This document shows, in pieces, positions 8,901 through 16,480 of a DNA stretch of 64,000 bases. This DNA comes from Halorussus caseinilyticus (GTDB taxonomy: Archaea; Halobacteriota; Halobacteria; Halobacteriales; Haladaptataceae), in contig NZ_CP119811.1 of the NCBI RefSeq assembly GCF_029338395.1, forward strand, positions 1-64,000. The letters run 5' to 3'. Every line of letters begins with the position of its first letter. The stretch's first letter is position 1. Both the position numbers and the translations under genes were made by a program. Under the pieces are notes generated by a model. It was given only the letters and a program-made list of their open reading frames with translations, searched no databases and was not told the origin of the DNA.

Positions 8901-9929
8901 GCCGCCGGGGAGGACAGCCTCCGCGCCGAGTTGGGATTCGCGGACGCTCTCGGTACTCGCGTACGTGTTGTCCTCGCCGTAGACCCGAGTGCGTTCGCCG
9001 TCCGGCCCGATGACCACGAGTTCGGCCACTGACCGATAGCTGATGGCGTTGGCTTTCGCCACCACGCCGAGCGTGACGGTTTCGGCGTCGCGTAAGGTGA
9101 CGGTGCGTTCTAAACTCGACTCTCGCGGGCAACCGTTGGGTTTCCAGCCGGGGAACTGGGGGCAGTCGTCGTAGTAGTTGCGGGTGTTGTCGCCGTCGTC
9201 GTCGGTGGGACAGCCGTTCGAGAGCGTCCCCGGTTCGTCCGGACAGTCGTCGAAAAAGTCGTTGTAGTCGTCGCCGTCGGTGTTTTTCGCACACCCGTTC
9301 TCGCGGACTCCCGGCGTGTTCGGACACTCGTCGTGGAAGTCCGACACCTCGTCGGCGTCGCTGTGGGTCGGGCACCCGTCGCCGTACCCCTCCTTGTTGT
9401 CGCACTCGTCGTTGTAATCTTTGATACCGTCGTTGTCGCTATGCTGGGGACACCCGTTGTTCTCACCCGGCGTCGCCGGACAGTCGTCGTAGCGGTCGTA
9501 CGTTCCGTCGCCGTCCGAGTCGACCTTCGGGTCCGGGTTCGACACTTCCTCTTCGGTCGTCTCCGAGGGTTCCTCGGTCGGCTCACATCCCCAGTTGCTC
9601 TCCGGCCCGGACTGCTCGCAGTATTCGTAACCTGACACCGTTTCCGTCGTCGTCGCCGTCACTGTGGTCGTCGTTTCGGACCCCTCCGATGTCGTAGTCG
9701 TCTCGCTCTCGGTCTCAGACGGCTTCGACCAGTTGCGCTCGGTCTGCTCGCGCGTGAGCGACCCGACTACCGCCGCCGACTCCTCGCTGGCGGCGTCGCT
9801 CGTGGCGACTCCGGCGCGGTCGACCGTCGCCGTCGAGACGTTGCCGTCCTCTTCCTGCCGTCGAGGGTGCTGAAGTTGTCCGTGTTCGACCACTTGTCCG
9901 GGAGCGCGCGGTCGAACCGCGATTCCCAC
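5982..9929 (-). CDS. Polymorphic toxin, C-terminal part with PD-(D/E)xK-like nuclease tip (downstream of a frameshift)
   Basis: This frame continues the protein that starts at 12247. The junction is near 9855, where one base appears to be missing, so residues before about QEEDGNVSTATVDRAG (codon ~25) are not authentic. In order it has a Thr/Ser-rich linker, Cys-containing thrombospondin-type-3 repeats (DDCPATPGENNGCP-like units, ~130-270), a beta domain, Asp-rich calcium repeats (~390-550), a hydrophobic pre-toxin segment (~690-790), long charged helices, and a C-terminal ~220-residue tip with EFDGFKIDSD...YYEAKNVK. That pattern fits a PD-(D/E)xK nuclease core (D, then E-x-K). The architecture is that of polymorphic toxins, which are secreted and deliver a variable tip to neighbouring cells. 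The tip is unrelated to that of the 40027 copy. Nuclease activity is inferred. Confidence 0.75.
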   Translation of the reverse strand: MGIAVRPRAPGQVVEHGQLQHPRRQEEDGNVSTATVDRAGVATSDAASEESAAVVGSLTREQTERNWSKPSETESETTTTSEGSETTTTVTATTTETVSGYEYCEQSGPESNWGCEPTEEPSETTEEEVSNPDPKVDSDGDGTYDRYDDCPATPGENNGCPQHSDNDGIKDYNDECDNKEGYGDGCPTHSDADEVSDFHDECPNTPGVRENGCAKNTDGDDYNDFFDDCPDEPGTLSNGCPTDDDGDNTRNYYDDCPQFPGWKPNGCPRESSLERTVTLRDAETVTLGVVAKANAISYRSVAELVVIGPDGERTRVYGEDNTYASTESVRESQLGAEAVLPGGGGDAHGDFEAVEHDLSEYAGEQVTIKIETVGRATFEIDALKLGYDTDGDTLYDAVERGTCGLRDGRGQCLDTDPRLADTDGDGLSDSYEVGERQQVHGRVYNRLRSNPTVRDTDHDGLSDAQELRGFDTAVTRSPDASRKYLNGESPSDKAEHLTTEWTNSNPFAYDSDNDGLSDREEWLHKTDPNNPDSDGDGLLDGRERAVGEDPTLYDYRPPDIRLARYGYLANYSEMEIEYILEYLLFDPSGVEHTAVEKNGKTRYRASPNAVFSRHDGSFSVSGVSAVADELAGATVEVTATDSHGNRKKTVGIRKANAVGRLAGKLDADTMYATGAAEKLGALSGFSAGMGGTIKSLLGLVNDPLGFVKGLTGLIDLLDESGLLGMFLDAMVSSLQDKQKTNNPYAEGSALYDEYRNSWYAGYTVAFITKAIAGAQATKVIKSSTYAQKVSNFAKSTRAGKAAMRVKAPYDRGKARVATGLARATERASGPLLRRAKSAGAAYRLWRLQREGEVDTSDLSDIERDRVVRYLARHGADGAEDLRRMDDADFEALFGRLCGSGLGTQRFAGGGCTELSDRKQRAYSDAVTETDVDPSEFGARLDTTDVKDANARLAFAQTSRYGVRMASDLDDEALNQFVKLDTESQRLLVQAWRSESMDVSTADVDYVLKRMGSLDYYGERNLVQLVATTGGDGISLLRGFDDASEVQEFLTFTVDKSGYDVPSDLEDDVRNSLATSYGYNHISAEYTGRVTDDIRVLDGDERIEGVPEVLYGDPNGITNLPATPTLAYNRIKGSTYELRFARNKLRPKLDSGDTLRLDYTPDLDFSRLSDAQLEDIAKKVYGSKNDVEEVRDDLGLDSSNNKDPEFDGFKIDSDGGDVYYEAKNVKTLREEELKKKATFMFALDKLSSDVDDVRMVLYSGNEEATQQIATKIDKDWFTVRTYTVQLRPSSDRNSALSAAVVEPKEISNELKEPVTI

Positions 9930-12247
9930 GTCTCAGTTGACAGCACCGTGTACGTCGAGAAGTGCGGCGTCTCGGCGGTCACCGTGTCGTTGCGGGTGTC
10001 TACCGTCGAGTTGGTGACGGCGACGAACGTCTGGAGCGTCTCGTTGTACCGATACGCGCCGAGCGTCGTCTCGTTCTCGGCGCTGACCCGCGAGTCGTTG
10101 TACGGCAACGAGATGGTCGCCGTCGAGAAGTTCGCCTCCGCCTCGAAGTCGTAGGCCCTCGACGCGCTGGCGTTCCGCACGCTCGCGGTCTCCAGAATCG
10201 TCCGCGAACTCGTGTTCACCGACACCGCGCCCGCGACGTTGCCTTCGCCGGTGACGTTGACGGTGACGCCGGTCTCTTCGTCGGTGGTCTCGGTCGCAAA
10301 CGTCTCGTCGCTGTCCAGCACGCCGTCACCGTCGGTGTCGGGGTCGGTCGGGTCGGTGCCGACTTCGTACTCGTCGGGGTCACGCAGACCGTCGCTGTCG
10401 GTGTCGGGCGACAAGGGGTCGGTCTCGTTGGCGAGTTCCGCCGAGTCGTTCAACGTGTCGCCGTCGGTGTCGTTTTCGACCGGATTCGTACCTGCTGTCT
10501 GCTCGCGGCGGTTCGACAGCGAGTCGTTGTCGAGGTCCTCGGCGGGGTCCCGAACCGTGTCGTTGTCGGAGTCGGTGTCCAGCGGGTCGAGCGCTTGGAA
10601 CTGGAGTTCGAAGCCGTCCTGTAGGCGGTCGCCGTCGGTGTCGTTGTCCAGCGGGTCGAGGTCGAACCAGTAGGCTTGCGCGGCGGTCTCCCCGTCGTTG
10701 TCGAAGTCCTCCGCCCCGTCCGTGATGTTGTTGCCCGACTCGTTGAACGAAGTCCGCGAAGCGTTGCTGTCCGGCCCCAAGGGGTCGGTTCCCGTCACGT
10801 TCAACTCGTAGAAGTCCGGCAACCCATCGCCGTCGAGTCGAAGCACGTCCCGGCCGACGGTCGCGTTCTCGCCGCCGTAGTCGGGCGACCATCGCCGGTT
10901 CGGGTCGGTCGCCGACACCGTAATCCGGTTGACCTGCCGCGAAAGCGTCACGTTCGTCTCGAAGGTGCCGACCGCGCCCGGCGTCGTATTCACGGCGAGG
11001 TCGAGCGTCCGGTTCGCCCCGTTCAACGACAGCGACAACGCGAGTTCGTGGCCTCGAACGTCGAAGACGCGGCCGCGAACCGCGTAGGTGACGTTCTCCT
11101 CGTGGGGCATGTCCTCGCGGGTGGTGATGGTGACGTTCGGGGTGGCGGCGAGGTCGAGTACGTCGAGGGCTTGCTGGGCGTGAATCCACGCGACTCGGTA
11201 CTGGCTGATGGCGGTATGCTGTTGGCCGCGCGCCCGGAACCGCTCGGCGCGCTCGACTGCTCGGCGCGCCCCGGAGATGTTCTCTGCGACGGCTTGCTGG
11301 TCGAACGAGACGTTCCGGTCGTTCAGAGTCGTGGCGAGACGGTCGGCGTCCGCGATAGCCGTATGAGCTAATCGCTCGTCCGACCGCACCAGTAGTTTCG
11401 TGACGCTCGGCGCGAACTGCGGGGGTGTACTCGCTTCTTTGTCGCGCTCGAAGAGTTCCGCGGAGGTGGTGCGGTTGGCGTCGAGAACGTAATCGAGTGA
11501 TTCGTTGAGTTCGCGGAGGGCTTGTCTGCGGTGGTCGTCGGCGGAGCTACCGGGCGCGTCGAACTCGGTAGTCTGGAGGGCGTCGATGGCGGCGAGCCGG
11601 TAGTCGGCGGCCGACGCATTCTCGCGGATAGAGACGTTGAAAGTCGCGTTCGCCAGTGGTTCGCTCCGGTTGGCGAGCGCCGAGCGGTTCGAGACTGGTG
11701 GCGGGGCTTGGCCGTTCTTCGCCCATTCTGGCGGGCCGCGTTTGTCCGTGTTCGAGTTCCCGCCCTTGTTCGGCACCCACGACGGCGGCCCCGCGTGCGG
11801 TGGCGGTCCCTGACCGGGGTTCTCGGGTGGTCCCTGTCCGGGATTCTCCGGTGGGCCTTGCGTCTTGTTCTCCGGCGGTCCCTGTCCGGGGTTTTCGGGC
11901 GGTCCCTGCGTTTTGTTCTTTGGCGGTCCCTGTCCGGGGTTTTCCGGTGGGCTTTGGCCGGGCGTGGTCGTCTCATTCCCGGCCGTCGTCGTGGTCGCGG
12001 TCGTGGTCGTGGTCTTCGACGGTCCGTTCCCCTTGCCGTTCCCCGGTCCGTTTCCGTTGCCGTTGCCGGGGGTGTCGGGGAAGAGTTCGTGGCCTGCGAT
12101 GGTGGTGGCGAGCGACGAGAGTGAGGGGAGGTCGGCGTCGGACTGGGAGGGTGGCGAGTCAAGGGCGGCGGTGGCGGGCGTGACCGTCGCCGTGACGATA
12201 AGGATGGAGAAGGCGACGGCGAGAATCTGCTGGCTCCGAGCGTTCAT
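9767..12247 (-). CDS. Polymorphic toxin, N-terminal part (secreted stalk)
   Basis: This part starts at ATG 12247 with a signal peptide (MNARSQQILAVAFSILIV, cleavage near Ala28). It is followed by Gly/Asn repeats, QGPPENPGQGPP repeats (~85-150), a helical region (~190-380), an Ig-like domain (~395-465), EF-like Asp repeats (~475-660, units such as TDGDGVLDSDE) and a beta domain ending in TPHFSTYTVLS. After FSTLDG (near 9855) the frame runs into 30 Arg-rich junk residues, while the +2 frame continues the protein to 5982, so one base seems to be missing. Intact, the protein would be ~2090 aa. The DUF7504-CHAT operon diverges from it. N-glycosylation sequons are frequent, as in haloarchaeal surface proteins. 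Confidence 0.8.
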   Translation of the reverse strand: MNARSQQILAVAFSILIVTATVTPATAALDSPPSQSDADLPSLSSLATTIAGHELFPDTPGNGNGNGPGNGKGNGPSKTTTTTATTTTAGNETTTPGQSPPENPGQGPPKNKTQGPPENPGQGPPENKTQGPPENPGQGPPENPGQGPPPHAGPPSWVPNKGGNSNTDKRGPPEWAKNGQAPPPVSNRSALANRSEPLANATFNVSIRENASAADYRLAAIDALQTTEFDAPGSSADDHRRQALRELNESLDYVLDANRTTSAELFERDKEASTPPQFAPSVTKLLVRSDERLAHTAIADADRLATTLNDRNVSFDQQAVAENISGARRAVERAERFRARGQQHTAISQYRVAWIHAQQALDVLDLAATPNVTITTREDMPHEENVTYAVRGRVFDVRGHELALSLSLNGANRTLDLAVNTTPGAVGTFETNVTLSRQVNRITVSATDPNRRWSPDYGGENATVGRDVLRLDGDGLPDFYELNVTGTDPLGPDSNASRTSFNESGNNITDGAEDFDNDGETAAQAYWFDLDPLDNDTDGDRLQDGFELQFQALDPLDTDSDNDTVRDPAEDLDNDSLSNRREQTAGTNPVENDTDGDTLNDSAELANETDPLSPDTDSDGLRDPDEYEVGTDPTDPDTDGDGVLDSDETFATETTDEETGVTVNVTGEGNVAGAVSVNTSSRTILETASVRNASASRAYDFEAEANFSTATISLPYNDSRVSAENETTLGAYRYNETLQTFVAVTNSTVDTRNDTVTAETPHFSTYTVLSTETWESRFDRALPDKWSNTDNFSTLDGRKRTATSRRRRSTAPESPRATPPARSRRR

Positions 12248-12370
12248 TGCAGTGCAGTAGAAACTAGCATCTAAAGTGTCTATTGCGTATTATAAAATCT
12301 GATACTGAATGGAAGATTGAAATAACAGAGACGAATGAGACCTGTTATAGCAGGTAGTTAAATACTGAAA
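12248..12370 (-). promoter_or_regulatory. Toxin promoter block, near-identical copy at 45180-45300
   Basis: From the toxin start codon outward, about 120 bases (AGTAGAAACTAGCATC, TATTATAAAATCTGATAC, CCTGTTATAGCAGG) are nearly identical to 45180-45300. The TATTATAAAAT element and the hairpin CCTG-TTATAG-CAGG are conserved. This identity is higher than in much of the coding sequence, which suggests recent duplication or gene conversion. The remaining bases up to 12556 hold no other gene. Confidence 0.6.
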
Positions 12371-12556
12371 GACTGTTACTCGGTTGCTCGGTTACTGATA
12401 GCAATTCACGGACTAAGCGGCGGTCATTCCGACGACAAACCGTCTCTCGGTGTTGGCTCCGGCATCCCTGCGGTTCTTCAGACCGATATGTTGGCGGGGG
12501 ATTGCGGAAACTGGAACGGGGGGTTCTCTCGCGGGTGAAGCGGATAGAATTAATGT

Positions 12557-13249
12557 GTGTACGATGAAATGGCTGGTATGAGAATGATTGGAGATGTCTC
12601 GCGTTTGTTTCGGGGGAGCGGACGGGAGACAGTGCGAGTGTTCGCACAGCGACTCGCGGAGTTGAAACAGACGGGGTGTAGTATCCTCGTGACGGGGACC
12701 GTGGACGAAGATGGGTTCGGCGAGCAACTGGCGTTGTCGTTCGGAGGTCCCGACCGGAAACAGGTTCTCGTCACACCCCACGAACCCCGGAACCCCGGCC
12801 GTGTCCTCCCCGACGGGGTGACGGCCGACATGGAGAGCGTTCGACTCGTAAGCGGCGAGCAGGCGCGTCGAGCGGCGACCGCCGAACCGGGGATGGCGGA
12901 CGGGCTTGGAGTCGTGAGCGACGACATATTGGCCGCGGTCAACGAGTTAGGTGACGAGTACGACCTCGCCGCGAACGACCTGCGGGTCGGAGTGACGGCG
13001 TTGGACCAATTGGGGACCGATGTTGGGTCAGAGTCGGTTCGGCGGTTCGTGCGGACGGCCTCGCAGTGTGTGAGTCTGGTGAATGGGACGCTGTACTGTC
13101 AGTTCCGCGATGACCCTGAGCGTGCCGCGTACTTGCTCGACGGAGAGTTGTTCGATGCGCGTGTCGAATTACGGTCACAGCCGGAGCAGGTCGAACAGCG
13201 CTGGCATCTGCCCGCCGACGACATCACCACGGACTGGATTCCGGTGTAA
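12557..13249 (+). CDS. DUF7504-family haloarchaeal protein
   Basis: A 230-aa acidic protein without membrane segments. It has a core like the haloarchaeal DUF7504 family: CSILVTGTVDEDGFGEQLALSF resembles a degenerate P-loop/RecA-like strand-loop-helix, and strands VGVTALDQL and LVNGTLYCQF follow. The start could be GTG 12557 or ATG 12569 or 12578; an AT-rich element lies just upstream. It ends 2 bases before the CHAT protease gene, so the two are translationally close and almost certainly co-transcribed. In other haloarchaea DUF7504 proteins are often signalling or conflict-related, but the function is not known. The family call comes from memory of sequence patterns, not from a search. Confidence 0.65.
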   Translation: MYDEMAGMRMIGDVSRLFRGSGRETVRVFAQRLAELKQTGCSILVTGTVDEDGFGEQLALSFGGPDRKQVLVTPHEPRNPGRVLPDGVTADMESVRLVSGEQARRAATAEPGMADGLGVVSDDILAAVNELGDEYDLAANDLRVGVTALDQLGTDVGSESVRRFVRTASQCVSLVNGTLYCQFRDDPERAAYLLDGELFDARVELRSQPEQVEQRWHLPADDITTDWIPV

Positions 13250-13251
13250 GC

Positions 13252-15195
13252 ATGGAACCGACCGTCACACTACGCGACGACGGCCGTGGTATCCGGATTT
13301 TCGACCCGATAGAGAACGCCTACTTCGAAGTCGAGACAGCCACGCCGGTCGCCCCGGACACGGTGGCGTGCGACCACTTCCGATTCCCAGTTGAAACCGC
13401 GGTCGAACTCGTAACGACCGCGCTCCAGATTCCCGAGTTGACGAGTATCTTTCTCCACACCGACGATGGACTTGCAGACGCGTTCGACCCGTCAGACGGC
13501 CAGCTTCAGACGGACGGGCCGCGGACGCTCGAAGTGAATATCGCGCCGACGAAACTCTACCTCCGAGTCAACCAGCCCGTGACGATTCACCGCGACGGCG
13601 ATGTCGTCCGCCTCGACTTCGATGGGGAGACGGTGGTCCGGGTGGGCGTGCGGTCGCTCCACGACCGGCCCGCAGGCACGATTACGACGACGCCGAATCC
13701 GGAGGGCGCGATGCGGGCGGTGTCGCTTCTCGGGTCGGCGCTCAAAACGACGAGTCCGGAACGGTCGTTCCCGACCCTCCGCGGGCATCCACCACTGATA
13801 GAAGTCGGCGACGAGTTCGACGCGCCCGACGGCATCAACCGTCCGGATACTGGCGTCCGTATCGAAGTCCCACCGGAGTACGAGTACGTCTATCCCGTGT
13901 CGTCGCTCGCCTACTACCTCGGCGCGGAAGTCGTCCCCGGCGACCGGCCGCGACTCGCCACCGACGACGGCTTCGCGTACAGCCTTGACGGGCCGGAAGG
14001 GTTCGAGCAGACGGTCGGCCGCGTCCTCCGACAGACGTTCCTGCTGGATTGCGTGACGCGAACCGAAGGCTACTATCAGGTCGACCTCCACGAGCGACAG
14101 CTAGTCGAATCCGAGGTAGACCTTGAGTTCACCGCGCTCTACGACCGGCCGCTCGCCGACCGCCTCTCGGCGTACCTCGGCGTGTCGTTCGAGACGGTCG
14201 CGGACGTAATTCCCGACTGGCCGCTGACGGTGGACGTGGACCCGACGGTGGAGAGTCTCGACGCGATTCCGTTCGTCGCCAACGATTTAGCGGTCGTGCG
14301 GACGACGCCCAACCCCGACCCGAAGTCGGTGAAAGAGACGCCGGAGGTGATTACGGACTTCCTCGGCGCAAAGAACGACGAACCAGTCACCACCGAGTTC
14401 GTCACACCAGAGCCAGTCCCGTTCGAGACGATTGGGCATGCGTGGGTGGGCGACCGGCCGCCGGTCGGCGCGAACAAACTCACCGTCGAGTCGCTCCGCC
14501 GGAGTCTCGACGTGGACCCCGACGAGTCGCCGATACGGATTCACGTCGTCTGCAACGACACCGCAATGCAGGACGAACAGGTCGTTTCGGAGTACTACCA
14601 GTTGAACGAACACCACCGGTTCGACATCTCGATGCACACGGAACTCTCGGTCGCGGAGTTCCGCGAGTTGCTCGCGGACCCGGCGGATTTCCTCCACTAT
14701 ATCGGCCACGTTGACGACGACGGTATCGTCTGTCCCGACGGCCACCTCGACACCACGACGCTCGTGGACGTGAACGTCAAAGCATTCCTGTTGAACGCGT
14801 GTGACTCCCACGAGCAAGGCATGGGACTCGTCGAAGCGGGAAGTCTCGGCGGCATCATCACCCTCTCGGACATCGCCGACTCAATAGCCACCCGTGCAGG
14901 CCTCCACTTCGCCCGCCTGCTCGCCGCAGGCCACACCCTCCGCACCAGCGTCCACGTCCTCCGCAAACAACTCCTCGCCGGAACCCGCTGGATGACCGTC
15001 GGCAACGGCGGCCTCTCACTCTGCCACTGCAAAAGCGGAAATCCGCTCTACCTCAGAATTTCTTGCCCTGACAAGGAAACATGGCGGACTGAAGTAGAGG
15101 GGTTCCCGTCACCGACTCACGGCCTTGGCACTGCGTTTAGTCTGTATCTCGATTCGGACACCCGTTACCTCGTCGGTGGTCAACTGCTACCTTAG
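13252..15195 (+). CDS. CHAT-domain (caspase-like) peptidase
   Basis: A 647-aa protein with no signal peptide. The first ~400 residues are beta-rich sensor or scaffold sequence. The C-terminal ~200 residues form a CHAT domain of clan CD cysteine peptidases: catalytic His in HYIGHVDDDGIVCPDGH (about residue 485) and catalytic Cys in FLLNACDSHEQGMGL (about 517), followed by the GS-LGGIITLSD segment. CHAT proteases act as executioners in several prokaryotic defence systems. Its partner here is the DUF7504 protein encoded 2 bases upstream. The stop at 15193-15195 appears premature: a +1 change there would add ~38 residues ending at 15304. Peptidase fold is well supported; target and trigger are unknown. 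Confidence 0.85.
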   Translation: MEPTVTLRDDGRGIRIFDPIENAYFEVETATPVAPDTVACDHFRFPVETAVELVTTALQIPELTSIFLHTDDGLADAFDPSDGQLQTDGPRTLEVNIAPTKLYLRVNQPVTIHRDGDVVRLDFDGETVVRVGVRSLHDRPAGTITTTPNPEGAMRAVSLLGSALKTTSPERSFPTLRGHPPLIEVGDEFDAPDGINRPDTGVRIEVPPEYEYVYPVSSLAYYLGAEVVPGDRPRLATDDGFAYSLDGPEGFEQTVGRVLRQTFLLDCVTRTEGYYQVDLHERQLVESEVDLEFTALYDRPLADRLSAYLGVSFETVADVIPDWPLTVDVDPTVESLDAIPFVANDLAVVRTTPNPDPKSVKETPEVITDFLGAKNDEPVTTEFVTPEPVPFETIGHAWVGDRPPVGANKLTVESLRRSLDVDPDESPIRIHVVCNDTAMQDEQVVSEYYQLNEHHRFDISMHTELSVAEFRELLADPADFLHYIGHVDDDGIVCPDGHLDTTTLVDVNVKAFLLNACDSHEQGMGLVEAGSLGGIITLSDIADSIATRAGLHFARLLAAGHTLRTSVHVLRKQLLAGTRWMTVGNGGLSLCHCKSGNPLYLRISCPDKETWRTEVEGFPSPTHGLGTAFSLYLDSDTRYLVGGQLLP

Positions 15196-15304
15196 ACCTA
15201 AACGCGTCTGAATTGGACAAGATACTAGAGAGTGACCTGATACCCATCGATTTCAACGATGAGCGATACTGGAGTAATGAGGTTGCCGCGTCAGACCTAC
15301 GTTA
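15196..15304 (+). pseudogene. Probable out-of-frame C-terminal tail of the CHAT protein
   Basis: Directly after the stop, a different frame reads DLNASELDKILESDLIP then DFNDERYWSNEVAASDLR and a stop at 15304. It has no start codon and its composition matches the preceding protein, so it is most simply the displaced native C-terminus after loss of one base near 15190. Confidence 0.5.
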
Positions 15305-15610
15305 GGGTCCGGGATGACCGTCTCCAGTTGGTGTGATACCATATTCGAAAAGGCGATGGGTCAGGAGGGTCGCGGTAAAGACTGCGCCGAGTGCTTTCGG
15401 GTGGTTGCGTCCGAGGGTGGTGAGTTTCTCTTTCATTGCAGGTGGAGTGTGTCGGTCGATTGTAATACTTTTAATGGTACGATTCTGGAATTTGTCAATA
15501 GGTACCGATTCCGGAGGAACGGACTACGATGTAGTCTCAATCCCGGTTAACGCCGTAGAAGTCTTCGACGGCGGCTTCAATGTCGGCGGCTATCGCGTCG
15601 AGACGGTCGG
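15305..15610. other. Gene-free stretch
   Basis: No supported gene was found. An AT-richer part (15440-15500) is followed by G+C-rich relic sequence leading into the orphan CRISPR repeat. Confidence 0.35.
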
Positions 15611-15640
15611 GTTCCAGACGTACCCGAGTAGGGTGGAGGC
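15611..15640 (+). repeat. Orphan degenerate CRISPR repeat in front of module Y1
   Basis: The sequence matches the mini-array repeat at 22716 (core GACGTACCCGAGTAGGG) with C for A at the fourth base and two A/G changes in the final GTTGAAGC. It has the same position relative to module Y1 as the two-repeat array has to module Y2. Confidence 0.7.
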
Positions 15641-15649
15641 TCGGACGCG

Positions 15650-15740
15650 GCACGGACGGTCTTCGGCGCGTACGCTCGGGCAAGTAAGCGTCGAACTCGC
15701 CACTAACGCGGACGTATTCCCGAGCGACCGGACGGCCGGA
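15650..15740 (+). pseudogene. Relic of the PadR-like gene of module X
   Basis: The bases around CGTCGAACTCGCC and TTCCCGAGCGAC align with the 3' part of the regulator genes at 20226 and 27903 (region encoding ILDAHVRARAEQAGVELA). It is degenerate and short. The same relic follows the mini-array at 22812, so both Y modules are preceded by a remnant of an X module. Confidence 0.55.
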
Positions 15741-15827
15741 GATGAGGCAGAGTCGCTTCTGGCGATGCGTTCGGACCTCGGGTATATCGGACACGATTCC
15801 GAGGGCGGGACAGACAGGTCAACCCGG

Positions 15828-15870
15828 CTAACCAACACATCGTTATCCGAGAACTGGATTGTTGGTTAGC
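15828..15870. repeat. Inverted repeat IR1 (CTAACCAACA family)
   Basis: Arms GCTAACCAACA (15828-15838) and TGTTGGTTAGC (15860-15870) pair perfectly over 11 bp around a 21-base loop. It is one of seven such elements in the window; the loop (ATCGTTATCCGAGAAC) is shared with IR4. Confidence 0.8.
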
Positions 15871-15949
15871 GGCCGGACTCCCCGAACGTCTTGCTTCGAC
15901 GCCGACCGGGACGCCCGTCGGTTTCGGTCGGAATACGGCCGGACCCGTA

Positions 15950-15993
15950 GTTAACCAACACGTCGCTATCCGGGAGTCGGGTTGTTGGTTAGC
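15950..15993. repeat. Inverted repeat IR2
   Basis: Arms TTAACCAACA (15951-15960) and TGTTGGTTAG (15983-15992) pair with one mismatch. Its loop (CGTCGCTATCCGGGAGTCGG) is the same as in IR5 at 23136, so the pair IR1-IR2 is repeated as IR4-IR5. Confidence 0.75.
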
Positions 15994-16036
15994 GACTCGA
16001 ACGCCCGAGCGCCCCAAACGTACAGGTGGAATCGTG

Positions 16037-16080
16037 GCTAGCCAACGCGAGCGAACGAGCGACGGCTATCGTTGGTTAGC
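16037..16080. repeat. Inverted repeat IR3 (degenerate)
   Basis: Arms GCTAGCCAACG and CGTTGGTTAGC pair with one mismatch. It has no counterpart at the Y2 module, where the sequence at the same place is diverged. Confidence 0.6.
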
Positions 16081-16269
16081 GGCCGTCGTGTCGTCGCTCC
16101 CGGCCGCGAAGAGGGGTCGGCGACGGTAGCAAGTTGTGCTAACCACTGGTTGCTCGGCGGCGGTGTGTCTCGCCCCCGGTTGTCCGCCGGTTTAAGTACT
16201 ATTGCGGTGGTCTGAAAGTCCGGTTTTCTAGGGGTAGCGGCGCTATAGCTTGCGTATTGCTTCCAGTAG

Positions 16270-16403
16270 TTTTAAGTTACATCCGTGTCTACGAATAGAT
16301 AGGAAAGCCGAGGCTCATCGGGCGTTCTCTACTTTTGTGGAGAACGGTCACGGGTGTTCCAGCACCCGCGAACCACGGCTTCCTGAATCAGGTGTGAAAG
16401 CCA
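16270..16403 (+). ncRNA. Structured RNA leader of module Y1 (candidate)
   Basis: A TTTTAAGT box at 16270-16277 predicts a transcript start near 16300. The next 100 bases can fold into three hairpins: CGTTCTC/GAGAACG (16323-16346), CGGGTG/CACCCG (16351-16368) and GGCTT/AAGCC enclosing CCTG/CAGG (16377-16402). In the Y2 copy the loop of the second hairpin is different but its stem is kept, and the inner stem of the third reads CCGT/ACGG: two base pairs changed on both sides. That is covariation from only two copies, but it points to a conserved RNA structure upstream of the micro-ORF. It could be a cis-regulatory leader or a separate RNA. Confidence 0.55.
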
Positions 16404-16478
16404 ATGTACGCTACGAACGCAGTCTGTGAAAAGTGTAACGCTCGTAAAGCAAGTGCGGCCCGGACGGAGGGGGTGTAA
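16404..16478 (+). CDS. Micro-ORF MYATNAVCEKCN (24 aa)
   Basis: ATG 16404 to TAA 16478 encodes 24 residues with a CEKC pair. The Y2 copy (23592) has the same length and first ten residues but CEKR, so the Cys pair is not conserved. It starts 2 bases after the structured leader and is followed after 2 bases by the zinc-ribbon gene. It may be a leader peptide or half of a zinc-binding protein. Two analogous micro-ORFs beginning MYAI precede the X modules. Confidence 0.5.
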   Translation: MYATNAVCEKCNARKASAARTEGV

Positions 16479-16480
16479 GG

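Noticed and set aside
16086-16260. Possible tRNA or rRNA in the conserved region before Y1
   Set aside because: No cloverleaf, CCA end or rRNA core sequence could be found. The conserved hairpins fit a leader RNA instead.
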